NCBI RefSeq assembly: GCF_009917385.1
Contig: NZ_QWLJ01000045.1
Coordinates: forward strand, 1 to 35,084
DNA length: 35,084 nt
Source of the DNA: Roseburia sp. 1XD42-34
Lineage (GTDB): Bacteria; Bacillota; Bacilli; Bacillales; Amphibacillaceae
Reading direction: 5' to 3'
Notes under the pieces: generated by a model
Seen by the model: only the letters and a program-made list of their open reading frames with translations
What the model was told of the DNA's origin: nothing
Databases searched by the model: none
Shown: one piece after another, positions 23,359 to 31,827 of the stretch
Numbering within the stretch: position 1 is the first letter of the stretch
Layout: the number at the start of each line of letters is the position of its first letter
Made by a program: the position numbers and the translations under genes

Positions 23359-25419
23359 ATGAGCCGGATATTTCGGAATGCAATCTTCTGGATACTGATC
23401 GTCCTTGTAATTATTTCGGTTATTTCAGTATTCAGTGGGCAAAATGAAGAAGCGAAAGAATATAATGTAAAGCAATTTATGGATGCTTTAAATAATGGTG
23501 AGATTAAGGAAATGACCATGCAACCAGCTAACGGTATTATTCGTTATAAAGGTGTTTTAAATGATGACGAAAAGCCGTTCGTTGCACAGGTTCCAGATAA
23601 TACAGATATTGTTTCTTCGATTACGGAGCAAGCAAATGAACAAAGTGTGCTTCATGTTGAGGAAGAAGAACAGCCTAGTATGTGGGTAACTCTGTTAACG
23701 ACAATGATTCCGTTTTTAATCATTGGACTTTTCTTCTTGTTTATACTTAGTCAGGCTCAAGGTGGCGGCGGTGGCGGCCGTGTAATGAACTTTGGGAAGA
23801 GTAAGGCGAAGATGTATAGTGAGGATAAAAAGAAAGTTCGTTTTAAAGATGTAGCGGGTGCAGACGAAGAAAAACAAGAATTGGTAGAGGTAGTAGAATT
23901 TCTAAAAGACCCAAGAAAGTTTGCCGCTCTTGGTGCTAGAATTCCAAAAGGGGTACTTCTTGTTGGACCTCCAGGAACAGGAAAAACATTATTAGCACGT
24001 GCTGTAGCGGGAGAAGCTGGTACGCCGTTTTTCTCTATTAGTGGTTCTGACTTCGTAGAAATGTTTGTAGGTGTCGGTGCATCACGTGTACGTGACTTAT
24101 TTGAAAATGCAAAAAAGAATTCACCTTGTATTATTTTTATCGATGAGATAGATGCGGTTGGCAGACAGCGCGGAGCGGGTCTTGGTGGCGGTCATGATGA
24201 GCGTGAGCAAACCTTGAACCAACTGCTTGTGGAAATGGATGGGTTTGGTGCTAATGAAGGGATTATTATCATCGCAGCAACGAACCGAGCGGATATTTTA
24301 GATCCTGCTTTATTGCGTCCAGGGCGTTTTGACCGACAAATTATGGTAGACCGTCCCGATGTAAAAGGACGCCAAGAAGTATTAAAAGTACACGCTAGAA
24401 ATAAACCTTTAGCTGAAGATGTTGATTTAAAAACGATTGCTATGCGTACTCCTGGATTTTCAGGTGCTGATTTGGAAAACTTACTAAATGAAGCAGCATT
24501 AGTAGCAGCTAGACGTGATAGTAGCAAGATCGATATGATTGATGTAGATGAGGCAATAGACCGCGTAATTGCTGGTCCTGCTAAGAAGAGCAGGGTAATC
24601 TCTAAAAAAGAGCGAAATATAGTAGCACATCACGAAAGTGGTCATACGGTTATTGGAATGGTTTTGGACGATGCCGATATGGTTCATAAAGTTACAATTG
24701 TTCCTCGAGGTCAAGCAGGTGGATATGCCGTTATGCTTCCAAGAGAAGACCGTTACTTTATGACGAAACCGGAATTGTTTGATAAGATAACCGGCCTTCT
24801 AGGTGGTCGTGTAGCGGAAGAGATTATGTTTGGTGAAGTAAGTACGGGAGCTCATAATGATTTCCAACGTGCAACAGCTATTGCCCGTAAAATGATTACT
24901 GAGTATGGTATGAGTGATCGAATTGGTCCGTTACAGTTCACTTCTGGTGGTGGTCAAGTATTTTTAGGGCGAGATCTTAGCAATGAACAACAGTATAGTG
25001 ATGCAATTGCATACGAGATTGATCAAGAAATGCAGAACTTTATTAATCACTGTTACGATCGCGCTAAAGCAATTCTTACTGAACACAAAGATAAGCTTGA
25101 ATTAATCGCCCAGACTTTACTTGAAGTGGAGACGCTAGATGCGAAACAGATTCAATCGTTGTTTGAAAAGGGTGTCCTTCCTGAACCTGAAGAAGACGAT
25201 GTAAAGGTAAATATCCAATCAAAGGATGACACTCCGGAGACGTATGAAGAGGCGAAAGAAAAAGCTACGACGAAAGAGCAAGAAAAGCCAGTTGATCAGA
25301 TTACAACAGATAATAAGCCTTATTCTACAAATGGTTCAACGACGGAACCAAAACAACCTTCATCTACAGAGGGTATAACAACAGACAATAAACCTTCATC
25401 AGAGGATGAAGACAAATAA
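23359..25419 (+). CDS. ftsH: ATP-dependent membrane zinc metalloprotease FtsH
   Basis: FtsH is the membrane-bound AAA+ protease that degrades regulators and misassembled membrane proteins; in B. subtilis it also affects Spo0A activation. Two membrane segments lie near residues 7-27 and 112-132 around an extracytoplasmic domain. The AAA domain has Walker A GPPGTGKT near 203, Walker B IIFIDEIDAVG near 258, SRH ATNRADILDPALLRPGRFD-type sequence, and the zinc site HESGH at 425-429. The length is 686 residues, about 50 more than B. subtilis; the extra tail is hydrophilic with a repeated ITTDNKP segment. GGAGGAGG precedes ATG 23359 and a strong terminator follows. Confidence 0.98.
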   Translation: MSRIFRNAIFWILIVLVIISVISVFSGQNEEAKEYNVKQFMDALNNGEIKEMTMQPANGIIRYKGVLNDDEKPFVAQVPDNTDIVSSITEQANEQSVLHVEEEEQPSMWVTLLTTMIPFLIIGLFFLFILSQAQGGGGGGRVMNFGKSKAKMYSEDKKKVRFKDVAGADEEKQELVEVVEFLKDPRKFAALGARIPKGVLLVGPPGTGKTLLARAVAGEAGTPFFSISGSDFVEMFVGVGASRVRDLFENAKKNSPCIIFIDEIDAVGRQRGAGLGGGHDEREQTLNQLLVEMDGFGANEGIIIIAATNRADILDPALLRPGRFDRQIMVDRPDVKGRQEVLKVHARNKPLAEDVDLKTIAMRTPGFSGADLENLLNEAALVAARRDSSKIDMIDVDEAIDRVIAGPAKKSRVISKKERNIVAHHESGHTVIGMVLDDADMVHKVTIVPRGQAGGYAVMLPREDRYFMTKPELFDKITGLLGGRVAEEIMFGEVSTGAHNDFQRATAIARKMITEYGMSDRIGPLQFTSGGGQVFLGRDLSNEQQYSDAIAYEIDQEMQNFINHCYDRAKAILTEHKDKLELIAQTLLEVETLDAKQIQSLFEKGVLPEPEEDDVKVNIQSKDDTPETYEEAKEKATTKEQEKPVDQITTDNKPYSTNGSTTEPKQPSSTEGITTDNKPSSEDEDK

Positions 25420-25423
25420 GTAT

Positions 25424-25468
25424 AAACAACTCCCCACTATAGCTTTGTTTAAGGTGGGGAGTTGTTTT
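25424..25468 (+). terminator. Terminator after ftsH
   Basis: A perfect 14-bp stem (25424-25437 with 25454-25467) encloses a 16-base loop and ends in a T run, 5 bases after the ftsH stop. It lies directly beside repeat copy R4. Confidence 0.9.
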
Positions 25469-25503
25469 GGTTATAGTATAAGAAAGCATAAAAATAGGTG
25501 CTT

Positions 25504-25679
25504 GGAGATAACGAAATAACCGAATAGCCATGCCCGGTGCATAAGTTCAGCAACTAGGCGACTTCACGAATCGCCCTACGATAAGTCATCATTGGTTCGT
25601 GCCTCACCATGATTCCTAAAACTTTAGTTGCTTCGTTCCAGTTGCTGCGTTGCTAAACGGGCGCTCTGCGCCTTTGTTC
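25504..25679 (+). repeat. Interspersed repeat R, copy 4
   Basis: This is the best-preserved short form, with all head, middle and tail blocks. Hairpins pair GGCGA (25557-25561) with TCGCC (25571-25575) and GGCGC (25660-25664) with GCGCC (25668-25672). The left flank 25468-25503 (GGTTATAGTATAAGAAAG then an A-rich run) resembles the front of repeat B and the flanks of copies 2 and 3, so the true element may begin near 25468. Confidence 0.87.
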
Positions 25680-25699
25680 AGATGACAAAAGCACCAACA

Positions 25700-25728
25700 T
25701 ATTCATAGCAAAATAAATATGGTATATT
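25700..25728 (+). promoter_or_regulatory. Possible sigma-A promoter of coaX
   Basis: TATATT at 25723-25728 is preceded by TGG, giving an extended -10; the -35 TATTCA at 25700-25705 is weak at 17 bases. It lies just downstream of R4 and 57 bases before coaX. Confidence 0.5.
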
Positions 25729-25784
25729 AAAAACCAGGAAAAAGAAACTAGAAAAGAGTTTGAACAAGAAAGGTATGGAACCAT

Positions 25785-26576
25785 ATGTTACTTGTGCTAG
25801 ATGTTGGGAATACAAACACAGTGCTAGGGGTCTTTGACGGGAAAGATTTAAAACACCAATGGCGAATTAAAACAGATCGCCATAAAACAGAAGATGAATA
25901 TGGAATATTAATTAAATCTTTGTTTGATTATCAAGAAGTTGCTTTTTCATCTATTACAGGGGTGATTATTTCTTCCGTAGTACCTCCAATTATGTATGCG
26001 TTAGAAAAGATGTGTACGGACTATTTTCAACTGCAACCAATGATTATTGGAAAAGAATCTGTTCACAACTTCTTACAAATGCAATATCCGAATCCACAAG
26101 AAATTGGTGCAGATCGGATTGTTAATGCGGTAGGAGCAATTGAAGAATATGGTGCACCACTGATTATTATTGATTTTGGTACAGCGACAACCTACTGTTA
26201 TATTAACGAACGAAAGGAATATTACGGTGGAGTTATTACACCAGGAATAAATGTAGCAATGGAGGCTTTATATAATAGAGCTTCGAAATTGCCTAAAATT
26301 GAGATACAAGTTCCTGCTCATGTTATTGGTTCTTCTACTGTAGAAGCTATGCAATCAGGTGCGCTTTATGGATATGTTGGTCAAATTGAAGGAATTGTTC
26401 GCCGCATGGAAAAAGAGATGAATACTAATGCAACAGTTATTGCTACAGGAGGATTAGCGCCTTTGATAGCTGATGAGTCAGAAGTCATTCATTATGTAGA
26501 CTCCTATTTAACTTTAAAAGGGCTACGAATTATCTATGATAAGAATAAGAACAGGTATAATCCTAACCATGTATAG
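25785..26576 (+). CDS. coaX: Type III pantothenate kinase
   Basis: CoaX phosphorylates pantothenate, the first step of CoA synthesis; type III enzymes need a monovalent cation and resist acetyl-CoA feedback. The N-terminal phosphate-binding motif DVGNTNTVLGVFD lies at residues 5-17, PNPQEIGADRIVNAVGA and IIDFGTATTY in the middle, and ATGGLAPLI near the C-terminus, all ASKHA-fold features. The length of 263 residues is near the 258 of B. subtilis. The ribosome-binding site (AAGAAAGGT) is moderate and rather far from ATG 25785. Gene order ftsH-coaX-hslO-yacD-cysK is as in B. subtilis. Confidence 0.96.
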   Translation: MLLVLDVGNTNTVLGVFDGKDLKHQWRIKTDRHKTEDEYGILIKSLFDYQEVAFSSITGVIISSVVPPIMYALEKMCTDYFQLQPMIIGKESVHNFLQMQYPNPQEIGADRIVNAVGAIEEYGAPLIIIDFGTATTYCYINERKEYYGGVITPGINVAMEALYNRASKLPKIEIQVPAHVIGSSTVEAMQSGALYGYVGQIEGIVRRMEKEMNTNATVIATGGLAPLIADESEVIHYVDSYLTLKGLRIIYDKNKNRYNPNHV

Positions 26577-26675
26577 CACAAATAATTTTACAGTCGGAAC
26601 CATAAAAAACGGTAATCGTCTTTGCTAAATCCTTGGCAATAGACAAGCTTTGCTAAGAAGGGAGACAAGTCGGGT

Positions 26676-27560
26676 ATGAAAGACTTTATTATAAAAGCAA
26701 CAGCCTATAACGGCATGGTGCGTGCGTATGCTGCTCTTTCCACCAATACAGTTGAGGAAGCGCGTCGCCGTCACGATACATGGGCAACAGCCTCAGCTGC
26801 TTTAGGGAGAACACTAACCATTACTGGTATGATGGGAGCCATGCTAAAAGGAGATGATACCATTACGACAAAGATAATGGGGAATGGTCCTATAGGTGCA
26901 ATCATTGCTGATGCGAATGCGAACGGTCATGTTCGGGGATATGTCACTAATCCCCATGTGGATTTTGAACTTAATTCAAAGGGGAAGCTAGATGTCGAAA
27001 GAGCAGTTGGAACAGAAGGTACAATTAGCGTCATTAAAGATTTAGGATTAAAAGATTATTTTACCGGGGAAGTTCCGATTATTTCCGGGGAAATTAGTGA
27101 AGATTTCACCTATTATTTTGCAAATTCTGAGCAAACTCCTTCAGCTGTTGGAGCGGGTGTTTTAGTTAATTCAGATCATAGTATTTTAGCTGCTGGGGGG
27201 TTTATTGTCCAGCTCATGCCTGGAGCAAATGAAGAAGTTATTCAGCAATTAGAAGAGCAAATCCAGGCTTTTCCTCCAATATCTACGTTAATTCGAGAAG
27301 GAAATACACCAGAGCAAATTTTACAGCGGCTTTTTAATGACCAAGAAGTGAAAATACATGAAACGGTACCGATGGAGTTTCGTTGTAAATGTTCTAAGGA
27401 ACGGTTAGAACGAGCGATTCAAGGGCTTGGAGAAACAGAAATCCAAAGTATGATTGAAGAAGATCGTGGAGCAGAAGCAAGCTGTCATTTTTGTAACGAG
27501 ATGTACCAGTTTACCGAAGAAGAGCTGCGTATATTAAAGCAAAACCTTAAAGAGTCTTAA
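26676..27560 (+). CDS. hslO: Redox-regulated chaperone Hsp33
   Basis: Hsp33 is a cytosolic holdase switched on by oxidation, when its zinc is released and disulfides form. The zinc-binding cysteines are visible in the C-terminal part as CxC (Cys237, Cys239; RCKCSKERLERAI) and CxxC (Cys270, Cys273; CHFCNEMY). The N-terminal chaperone domain starts KATAYNGMVRAYAALSTN and has the GNGPIGAIIADANANGHVRG segment. It is 294 residues against about 291 in B. subtilis. AAGGGAG lies about 11 bases before ATG 26676, a slightly long spacing. Confidence 0.97.
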   Translation: MKDFIIKATAYNGMVRAYAALSTNTVEEARRRHDTWATASAALGRTLTITGMMGAMLKGDDTITTKIMGNGPIGAIIADANANGHVRGYVTNPHVDFELNSKGKLDVERAVGTEGTISVIKDLGLKDYFTGEVPIISGEISEDFTYYFANSEQTPSAVGAGVLVNSDHSILAAGGFIVQLMPGANEEVIQQLEEQIQAFPPISTLIREGNTPEQILQRLFNDQEVKIHETVPMEFRCKCSKERLERAIQGLGETEIQSMIEEDRGAEASCHFCNEMYQFTEEELRILKQNLKES

Positions 27561-28099
27561 GTTTAGCGCATCAATAAGTACCCTGCCAAAAACTTTCGTG
27601 AATAGACAGTCTTTTGGTGGGGATGATACGGTTACGACGAGTTTCAAAAAAAGGAGCTTTAGCTGTGTCCGAAGCGTTAGGGGATTTTAGTTTCCTAATA
27701 ACAAAAGTGTGATATGGAAATAAGGTATTTGTCCAATCCTTGTTTGCGATGAAGAAAAACAAAGTCTTTTTTTGTACTATGGAAAAGCATAAAATTTTTT
27801 GGTTTATGGTATAACAAAACAAAAGGCTTCCCCATAAGACTTGGCGACAAGCCAAGTCTTTCTAATAAAGAGTCCCTTGCTTTATTCTTGAGGGGCAGTT
27901 GCTTAGGTAGTTTTCAAGGGAATATACAGGTTGGATGAGTAAAAAATTCTGAATTATCAGATTAATATATGTAAGCATTACATAGAGTTGCGGTTGCTAT
28001 AAGTTTTTCTCGGACGGATAATCTTAACGTTGTATTGGTTAAAATGATAGAGGCGAGTTCTTTAAGTTCATATGTATCCTTGACAGGGGGGAATGAAAA
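27561..28099. other. Spacer between hslO and yacD
   Basis: This 539-base gap contains repeat B copy 2 at 27795-27867 and no supported gene. A minus-strand open frame over 27571-27855 runs through that repeat and has no ribosome-binding site or recognisable protein. I found no convincing promoter or terminator in the remainder. Confidence 0.5.
27795..27867 (+). repeat. Interspersed repeat B, copy 2
   Basis: The T run, GGTTTATGGTATAAC, CAAAACAAAAGGCTT block and hairpin match copy 1 at 5713-5790. The hairpin here is a perfect 9-bp stem, AAGACTTGG (27836-27844) with CCAAGTCTT (27852-27860), around a CGACAAG loop that is identical in both copies. Immediately to the left, AAAAGCATAAAA resembles the flank of the R repeats. 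Confidence 0.8.
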
Positions 28100-29011
28100 A
28101 TGTCAAAAAAATTGCTATTGGGTGTTATTGTAATTCTTCTTGTAACAAATATTGCAACTTTATTAGTATGGAATCAGGGCGAAGAAGTTGATGTAGGAAC
28201 AGGTGAACAGAAGAAATATAGACTGAATGAAGCGGCAGCCTCGGTTAATGGAGAAGAAATCAGTTTTCAGATGTGGCAAGAGGCTTTACAAAATATATAT
28301 GGGGAAGAACAGTTGAAATCGATGATCGATCGGAAGCTTGTGAAGCAATTAGCAGATGAAAAAGATATTTCTATAAGTGATAAAGTCGTTGACAGAGAAA
28401 TATCAATGTTGCTTGCTATGCAAGGTGTTATTTCAAAGCCGGAATATGAACATCTGGAAGCCGAATGGGAGGATGATATTCGACATCGTTACCAATTGGA
28501 AATGCTGTTAACAGAAGATGTATCCGTATCGGATGAAAAAATAAAAGAGCATTATGATACATATGGGGAACAATATAATTTTACATCATCTATGCAAATA
28601 TCTCATATTTTAGTAAAAGATACAGAAACTGCTGAGAAAGTTTATCATGAGCTAGGAGATGGCGCATCATTTAATTTGTTAGCTCAAGAGTATTCCGTGG
28701 ATAAAGAAACAAAAGACGAGGGAGGATATTTAGGGTATATTTCTACTGAGAGCCAATATTTCCCAAAGAACTATGAAAATATTGCTGCTGACATGGATGA
28801 ATTCTCGTATAGTCAACCATTTGAGGTAGATGAAGGTGTAGCAATTATTTATCTTCATCGAAAATTGCCTTCTATTACCTTTACGTATGAAGAGATGAAA
28901 CCGTATATAAAAAGTGAATTAGCTTTACATCAAAAAAAACAGACTTTAGAAGCAGATCCGCTTTGGAAAAATCAAGATATAGAATGGATCTATTCTTCAC
29001 CCAATCCGTAG
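28100..29011 (+). CDS. yacD: Membrane-anchored parvulin-type peptidyl-prolyl isomerase (PrsA-like, YacD)
   Basis: The protein has an N-terminal uncleaved-looking membrane segment (residues 4-25), no lipobox cysteine, a SurA/PrsA-like N-terminal helical part (ASVNGEEISFQMWQEAL) and a parvulin domain at about 165-255 (QISHILVKDTETAEKVYHEL, SVDKETKDEGGYLGYIS). It would fold or assist secreted proteins on the outer face of the membrane. Lack of a lipobox separates it from PrsA itself; place and length (303 versus about 297 residues) match yacD of B. subtilis, whose client proteins are unknown. A G-rich ribosome-binding site precedes ATG 28100. Confidence 0.9.
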   Translation: MSKKLLLGVIVILLVTNIATLLVWNQGEEVDVGTGEQKKYRLNEAAASVNGEEISFQMWQEALQNIYGEEQLKSMIDRKLVKQLADEKDISISDKVVDREISMLLAMQGVISKPEYEHLEAEWEDDIRHRYQLEMLLTEDVSVSDEKIKEHYDTYGEQYNFTSSMQISHILVKDTETAEKVYHELGDGASFNLLAQEYSVDKETKDEGGYLGYISTESQYFPKNYENIAADMDEFSYSQPFEVDEGVAIIYLHRKLPSITFTYEEMKPYIKSELALHQKKQTLEADPLWKNQDIEWIYSSPNP

Positions 29012-29255
29012 CCTTTACTTCAAGAGACGTAGACACTTGAAAATGAAGTCAGGGGTAACGGTTATGTTCAAATTGATGATATTAATTTAATATGTTAGAA
29101 AAACAAAACCATGTGTGAATCATTTTTCATCTCGAATATCGAATGCACTCCTATGCTTTGTGCTATTGGATAAAATTCATAATAATGTTTGCAAAGTACA
29201 AAATGCTCCTTTATGATGGCATTTGAATTTTCTATAATCGAACAAAATGGAAAGG
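29012..29255. other. Spacer between yacD and cysK promoter
   Basis: The yacD-cysK gap is 316 bases in total. This left part shows no gene and no clear terminator; the right part holds the cysK promoter and a possible CymR site. Confidence 0.4.
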
Positions 29256-29284
29256 TTGACATTCTTCATAAGAAAGCGTAAATT
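29256..29284 (+). promoter_or_regulatory. Sigma-A promoter of cysK
   Basis: TTGACA at 29256-29261 and TAAATT at 29279-29284 are separated by 17 bases. Transcription would begin near 29291, leaving a 37-base leader. Confidence 0.75.
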
Positions 29285-29292
29285 AGAATTAA

Positions 29293-29314
29293 TCTTATCG
29301 AAAAAGTAGGAATT
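29293..29314 (+). promoter_or_regulatory. Possible CymR operator of cysK
   Basis: The 22 bases ending in GGAATT (29309-29314) match the published B. subtilis CymR pattern (TAAWNC...GGAATT) in the full GGAATT half and in about six of nine fixed positions of the other half. It lies just after the predicted transcription start, where a repressor would block initiation. CymR controls cysK in B. subtilis. Confidence 0.4.
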
Positions 29315-29327
29315 AGGAGGCTGAAAA

Positions 29328-30260
29328 ATGAAAGTTGCTCAAAGTATAGCAGAACTTATTGGAGAGACTCCGATTGTAAAATTAAAAGGTATTACGGATA
29401 ATGAAAGTGCAGATATTTATGTTAAGCTGGAATTTATGAATCCAGGTAGTTCCGTAAAAGACAGAATTGCTTTAGCGATGGTTGAGGCTGCGGAAAGAGG
29501 TGGACTATTAAAACCAGGGGATACCATAATTGAGCCAACGAGCGGTAATACAGGGATAGGCTTAGCGATGGTCGCTGCTGCAAAGGATTATAAAGCAGTG
29601 TTAGTTATGCCTGACACAATGAGTCAAGAACGCCGTAACCTTTTACGAGCTTATGGAGCAGAGCTTGTTCTCACTCCAGGAGCGGAAGGAATGAAGGGTG
29701 CGATCCAAAAAGCAGAAGAATTGCAAAAAGAGCATGGTTATTTTATGCCACAGCAATTTAATAATGTTGCAAACCCCGAAATTCATGCTAAAACGACAGG
29801 GAAAGAAATCATTGCACAAATGGGTGACGGCGGGCTGGATGCTTTTATAGCTGGCATCGGTACAGGTGGTACGATTACGGGAGCTGGTAAAGTCTTAAAG
29901 GAGCACTTCAATAACCTGCAAGTATATGCTGTAGAACCTGCAGCTTCAGCAGTTCTTTCTGGAGAGAAGCCTGGACCACATAAAATTCAAGGGATAGGCG
30001 CAGGATTCGTACCGCGTATTTTAGATACAACTATTTACGATGACATTTACCAGATTGAAAATGACGAAGCATATGAAGTCGCAAGAGAAGTGGCTACTAA
30101 AAACGGCATTCTTGGAGGAGTGTCTGCTGGTGCAGCTGTCGCGGCTGCTAAGAAAGTAGCAAAGAAACTTGGTAAAGGTAAGAAAGTATTGGCTATTTTC
30201 CCTGATAACGGGGAGCGCTACTTGTCGACACCACTTTATCAATTTGGGGATCAGGAGTAG
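29328..30260 (+). CDS. cysK: Cysteine synthase A (O-acetylserine thiol-lyase)
   Basis: CysK joins sulfide and O-acetylserine to form cysteine with PLP, and in Bacillus also signals to the repressor CymR. The PLP lysine is Lys44 in GSSVKDRIAL, the substrate loop is EPTSGNTGIGLA near residues 67-78, and the phosphate-binding Gly-rich loop is GIGTGGTITGAG near 178-189. The length of 310 residues is close to B. subtilis CysK (308). AGGAGG lies 7 bases before ATG 29328. A sigma-A promoter and possible CymR site precede it and a terminator follows, so it is likely a single-gene unit. Confidence 0.97.
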   Translation: MKVAQSIAELIGETPIVKLKGITDNESADIYVKLEFMNPGSSVKDRIALAMVEAAERGGLLKPGDTIIEPTSGNTGIGLAMVAAAKDYKAVLVMPDTMSQERRNLLRAYGAELVLTPGAEGMKGAIQKAEELQKEHGYFMPQQFNNVANPEIHAKTTGKEIIAQMGDGGLDAFIAGIGTGGTITGAGKVLKEHFNNLQVYAVEPAASAVLSGEKPGPHKIQGIGAGFVPRILDTTIYDDIYQIENDEAYEVAREVATKNGILGGVSAGAAVAAAKKVAKKLGKGKKVLAIFPDNGERYLSTPLYQFGDQE

Positions 30261-30290
30261 AGGAGCTTCTATTATAAAGTGTAAAAGAAG

Positions 30291-30319
30291 ACCAGTATCG
30301 ATATTCGGTGCTGGTTTTT
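30291..30319 (+). terminator. Terminator after cysK
   Basis: An 11-bp stem (30291-30301 with 30305-30315, two G-T pairs) closes a 3-base loop and is followed by four T. It lies 30 bases after the cysK stop. Confidence 0.85.
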
Positions 30320-30631
30320 CCAATTTTCACGGGAAATCATATGCTGGTATAACAAGTTGCTATTTTGTATGAAGGTGGCTTTGTCCAGTTTAAAAGTGTA
30401 GCAAGATTGAAAAGGAATTGTTTATAATATATTTTGTTACCTTTTCTCCGCTTGACTTTGCTTCTTCTAATGTCCAAAGATTTTCTATAGAAGAATAATG
30501 GAAGTAAGGGAAATTTCAACATAAATGATAGAGGATAAAGACATGTTTTAAATTTACATAATTGATACCGGTCGCTTACGAAAACGTTGTATGATACGAT
30601 AAGAAAAAAAGATGGAAAGAAGGATGGACGT

Positions 30632-31456
30632 ATGATGCGATTAAAAACGAAAAAGCAAACTTATGATTTAACCAATCGCACACATATTATGGGTATATTA
30701 AATGTTACACCTGATTCTTTTTCTGATGGTGGCAATTATAATACGCTTGAAAAAGCCATTGAACAAGCAGTGAAGCTAGAAAAAGAAGGTGCTGATATAC
30801 TTGATATTGGTGGTGAATCTACACGCCCTAACCATGAGCCGATTTCCCAGACAGAGGAAATTGCCCGCGTAGTCCCCATTATTCAAGAAGTTAAGAAGCA
30901 TATACGCATTCCGATATCTATCGATACATATAAAGCAGAAACAGCTAAGGCGGCAATAGAGGCTGGTGCTGACATCATTAACGATGTCTGGGGAGCAAAG
31001 CGAGAGCCAGATATTGTCCAAGTAGCAAAAGCGTATAACGTTCCGATTATTTTGATGCATAATCGAACCCATACTGATTATCAAGATTTAATTATAGATA
31101 TGATCACTGATCTAGAAGAAAGTATAGCGATAGCACTGAAGGCTGGAGTTCCAAATGAACAAATTATCATTGATCCTGGTATCGGTTTTGCTAAGACGGC
31201 TGAACATAATTTACTCGTCATGAATCAGTTAGAGCGTTTTTCTAAGCTAGGCTATCCAATGCTTTTAGGAACTTCTAGAAAACGTTTTATTGGACATATT
31301 TTGGATGAGCCAGCAGAAAATCGTGATATAGGAACAGGTGCAACTACTTGCATGGGGATTATGAAGGGTGTTCAGATGGTACGGGTACATGATGTAAAAA
31401 CGAACTGGCAGCTTGCTAAAATGATGGACGCAATGCTCCGAGTAGAAGGAAGGTAG
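30632..31456 (+). CDS. folP: Dihydropteroate synthase
   Basis: FolP (Sul in B. subtilis) condenses p-aminobenzoate with dihydropterin pyrophosphate, the sulfonamide-sensitive step of folate synthesis. Signatures are MGILNVTPDSFSDGG, GGESTRPN, IIDPGIGFAKT, LLGTSRKRFIG and VRVHDV, in TIM-barrel order. ATG 30632 has GAAGGA 7-8 bases upstream and yields 274 residues (B. subtilis 285); a TTG at 30587 would add 15 poorly conserved Lys-rich residues. folB starts 5 bases after the stop. In B. subtilis pabB, pabA and pabC precede this gene; here cysK does, with only a 371-base spacer and no pab genes. Confidence 0.96.
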   Translation: MMRLKTKKQTYDLTNRTHIMGILNVTPDSFSDGGNYNTLEKAIEQAVKLEKEGADILDIGGESTRPNHEPISQTEEIARVVPIIQEVKKHIRIPISIDTYKAETAKAAIEAGADIINDVWGAKREPDIVQVAKAYNVPIILMHNRTHTDYQDLIIDMITDLEESIAIALKAGVPNEQIIIDPGIGFAKTAEHNLLVMNQLERFSKLGYPMLLGTSRKRFIGHILDEPAENRDIGTGATTCMGIMKGVQMVRVHDVKTNWQLAKMMDAMLRVEGR

Positions 31457-31461
31457 TATGT

Positions 31462-31827
31462 TTGGATAAAATACATTTACAACAATTGCAGTTCTATGGC
31501 TTTCATGGGTTACTTCCAGAAGAAAATAAATTGGGTCAACGTTTCCAAGTAGATGCTACATTGTATCTTGACTTAAGTAAGGCTGGAAGAAGTGATGATA
31601 TGAATGATTCCATTCACTACGGTGAAGCCTATGAGTATATAAAAGAGATTGTTGAAGGAGAAGCAAAAAAATTAATCGAGGCTGTTGCAGAATTGATTGC
31701 GGAAAAGTTATTAGCTTCCTTCGACTTGCTTCAGGCATGTGAAATTAAGCTAATTAAGCCAGATCCACCAATTCCAGGCCAATACCATTCGGTTGCCGTA
31801 GAGATATATAGGGAGAAGTTAAAATGA
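31462..31827 (+). CDS. folB: Dihydroneopterin aldolase
   Basis: FolB cleaves dihydroneopterin to 6-hydroxymethyl-dihydropterin and glycolaldehyde. The 121 residues (B. subtilis 120) show the family start LQQLQFYGFHGLLPEEN with the conserved FYGxHG, the glutamate-containing INYGE-like SIHYGEAYEYI, and IKLIKPDPPIPGQYHSVAVEI at the end in two parts. The start is TTG 31462 with GAAGGAAGG upstream; ATG 31458 is in another frame and stops after three codons. Its stop overlaps the folK start by 4 bases. Confidence 0.96.
   Translation: MDKIHLQQLQFYGFHGLLPEENKLGQRFQVDATLYLDLSKAGRSDDMNDSIHYGEAYEYIKEIVEGEAKKLIEAVAELIAEKLLASFDLLQACEIKLIKPDPPIPGQYHSVAVEIYREKLK

Noticed and set aside
27571..27855. Minus-strand open frame of 94 codons between hslO and yacD
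   Set aside because: It crosses repeat B copy 2, has no ribosome-binding site and no recognisable domain.
30562..30595. TTGATA ... TATGAT as a folP promoter
   Set aside because: The 22-base spacing is too wide for sigma-A and no activator box is visible.
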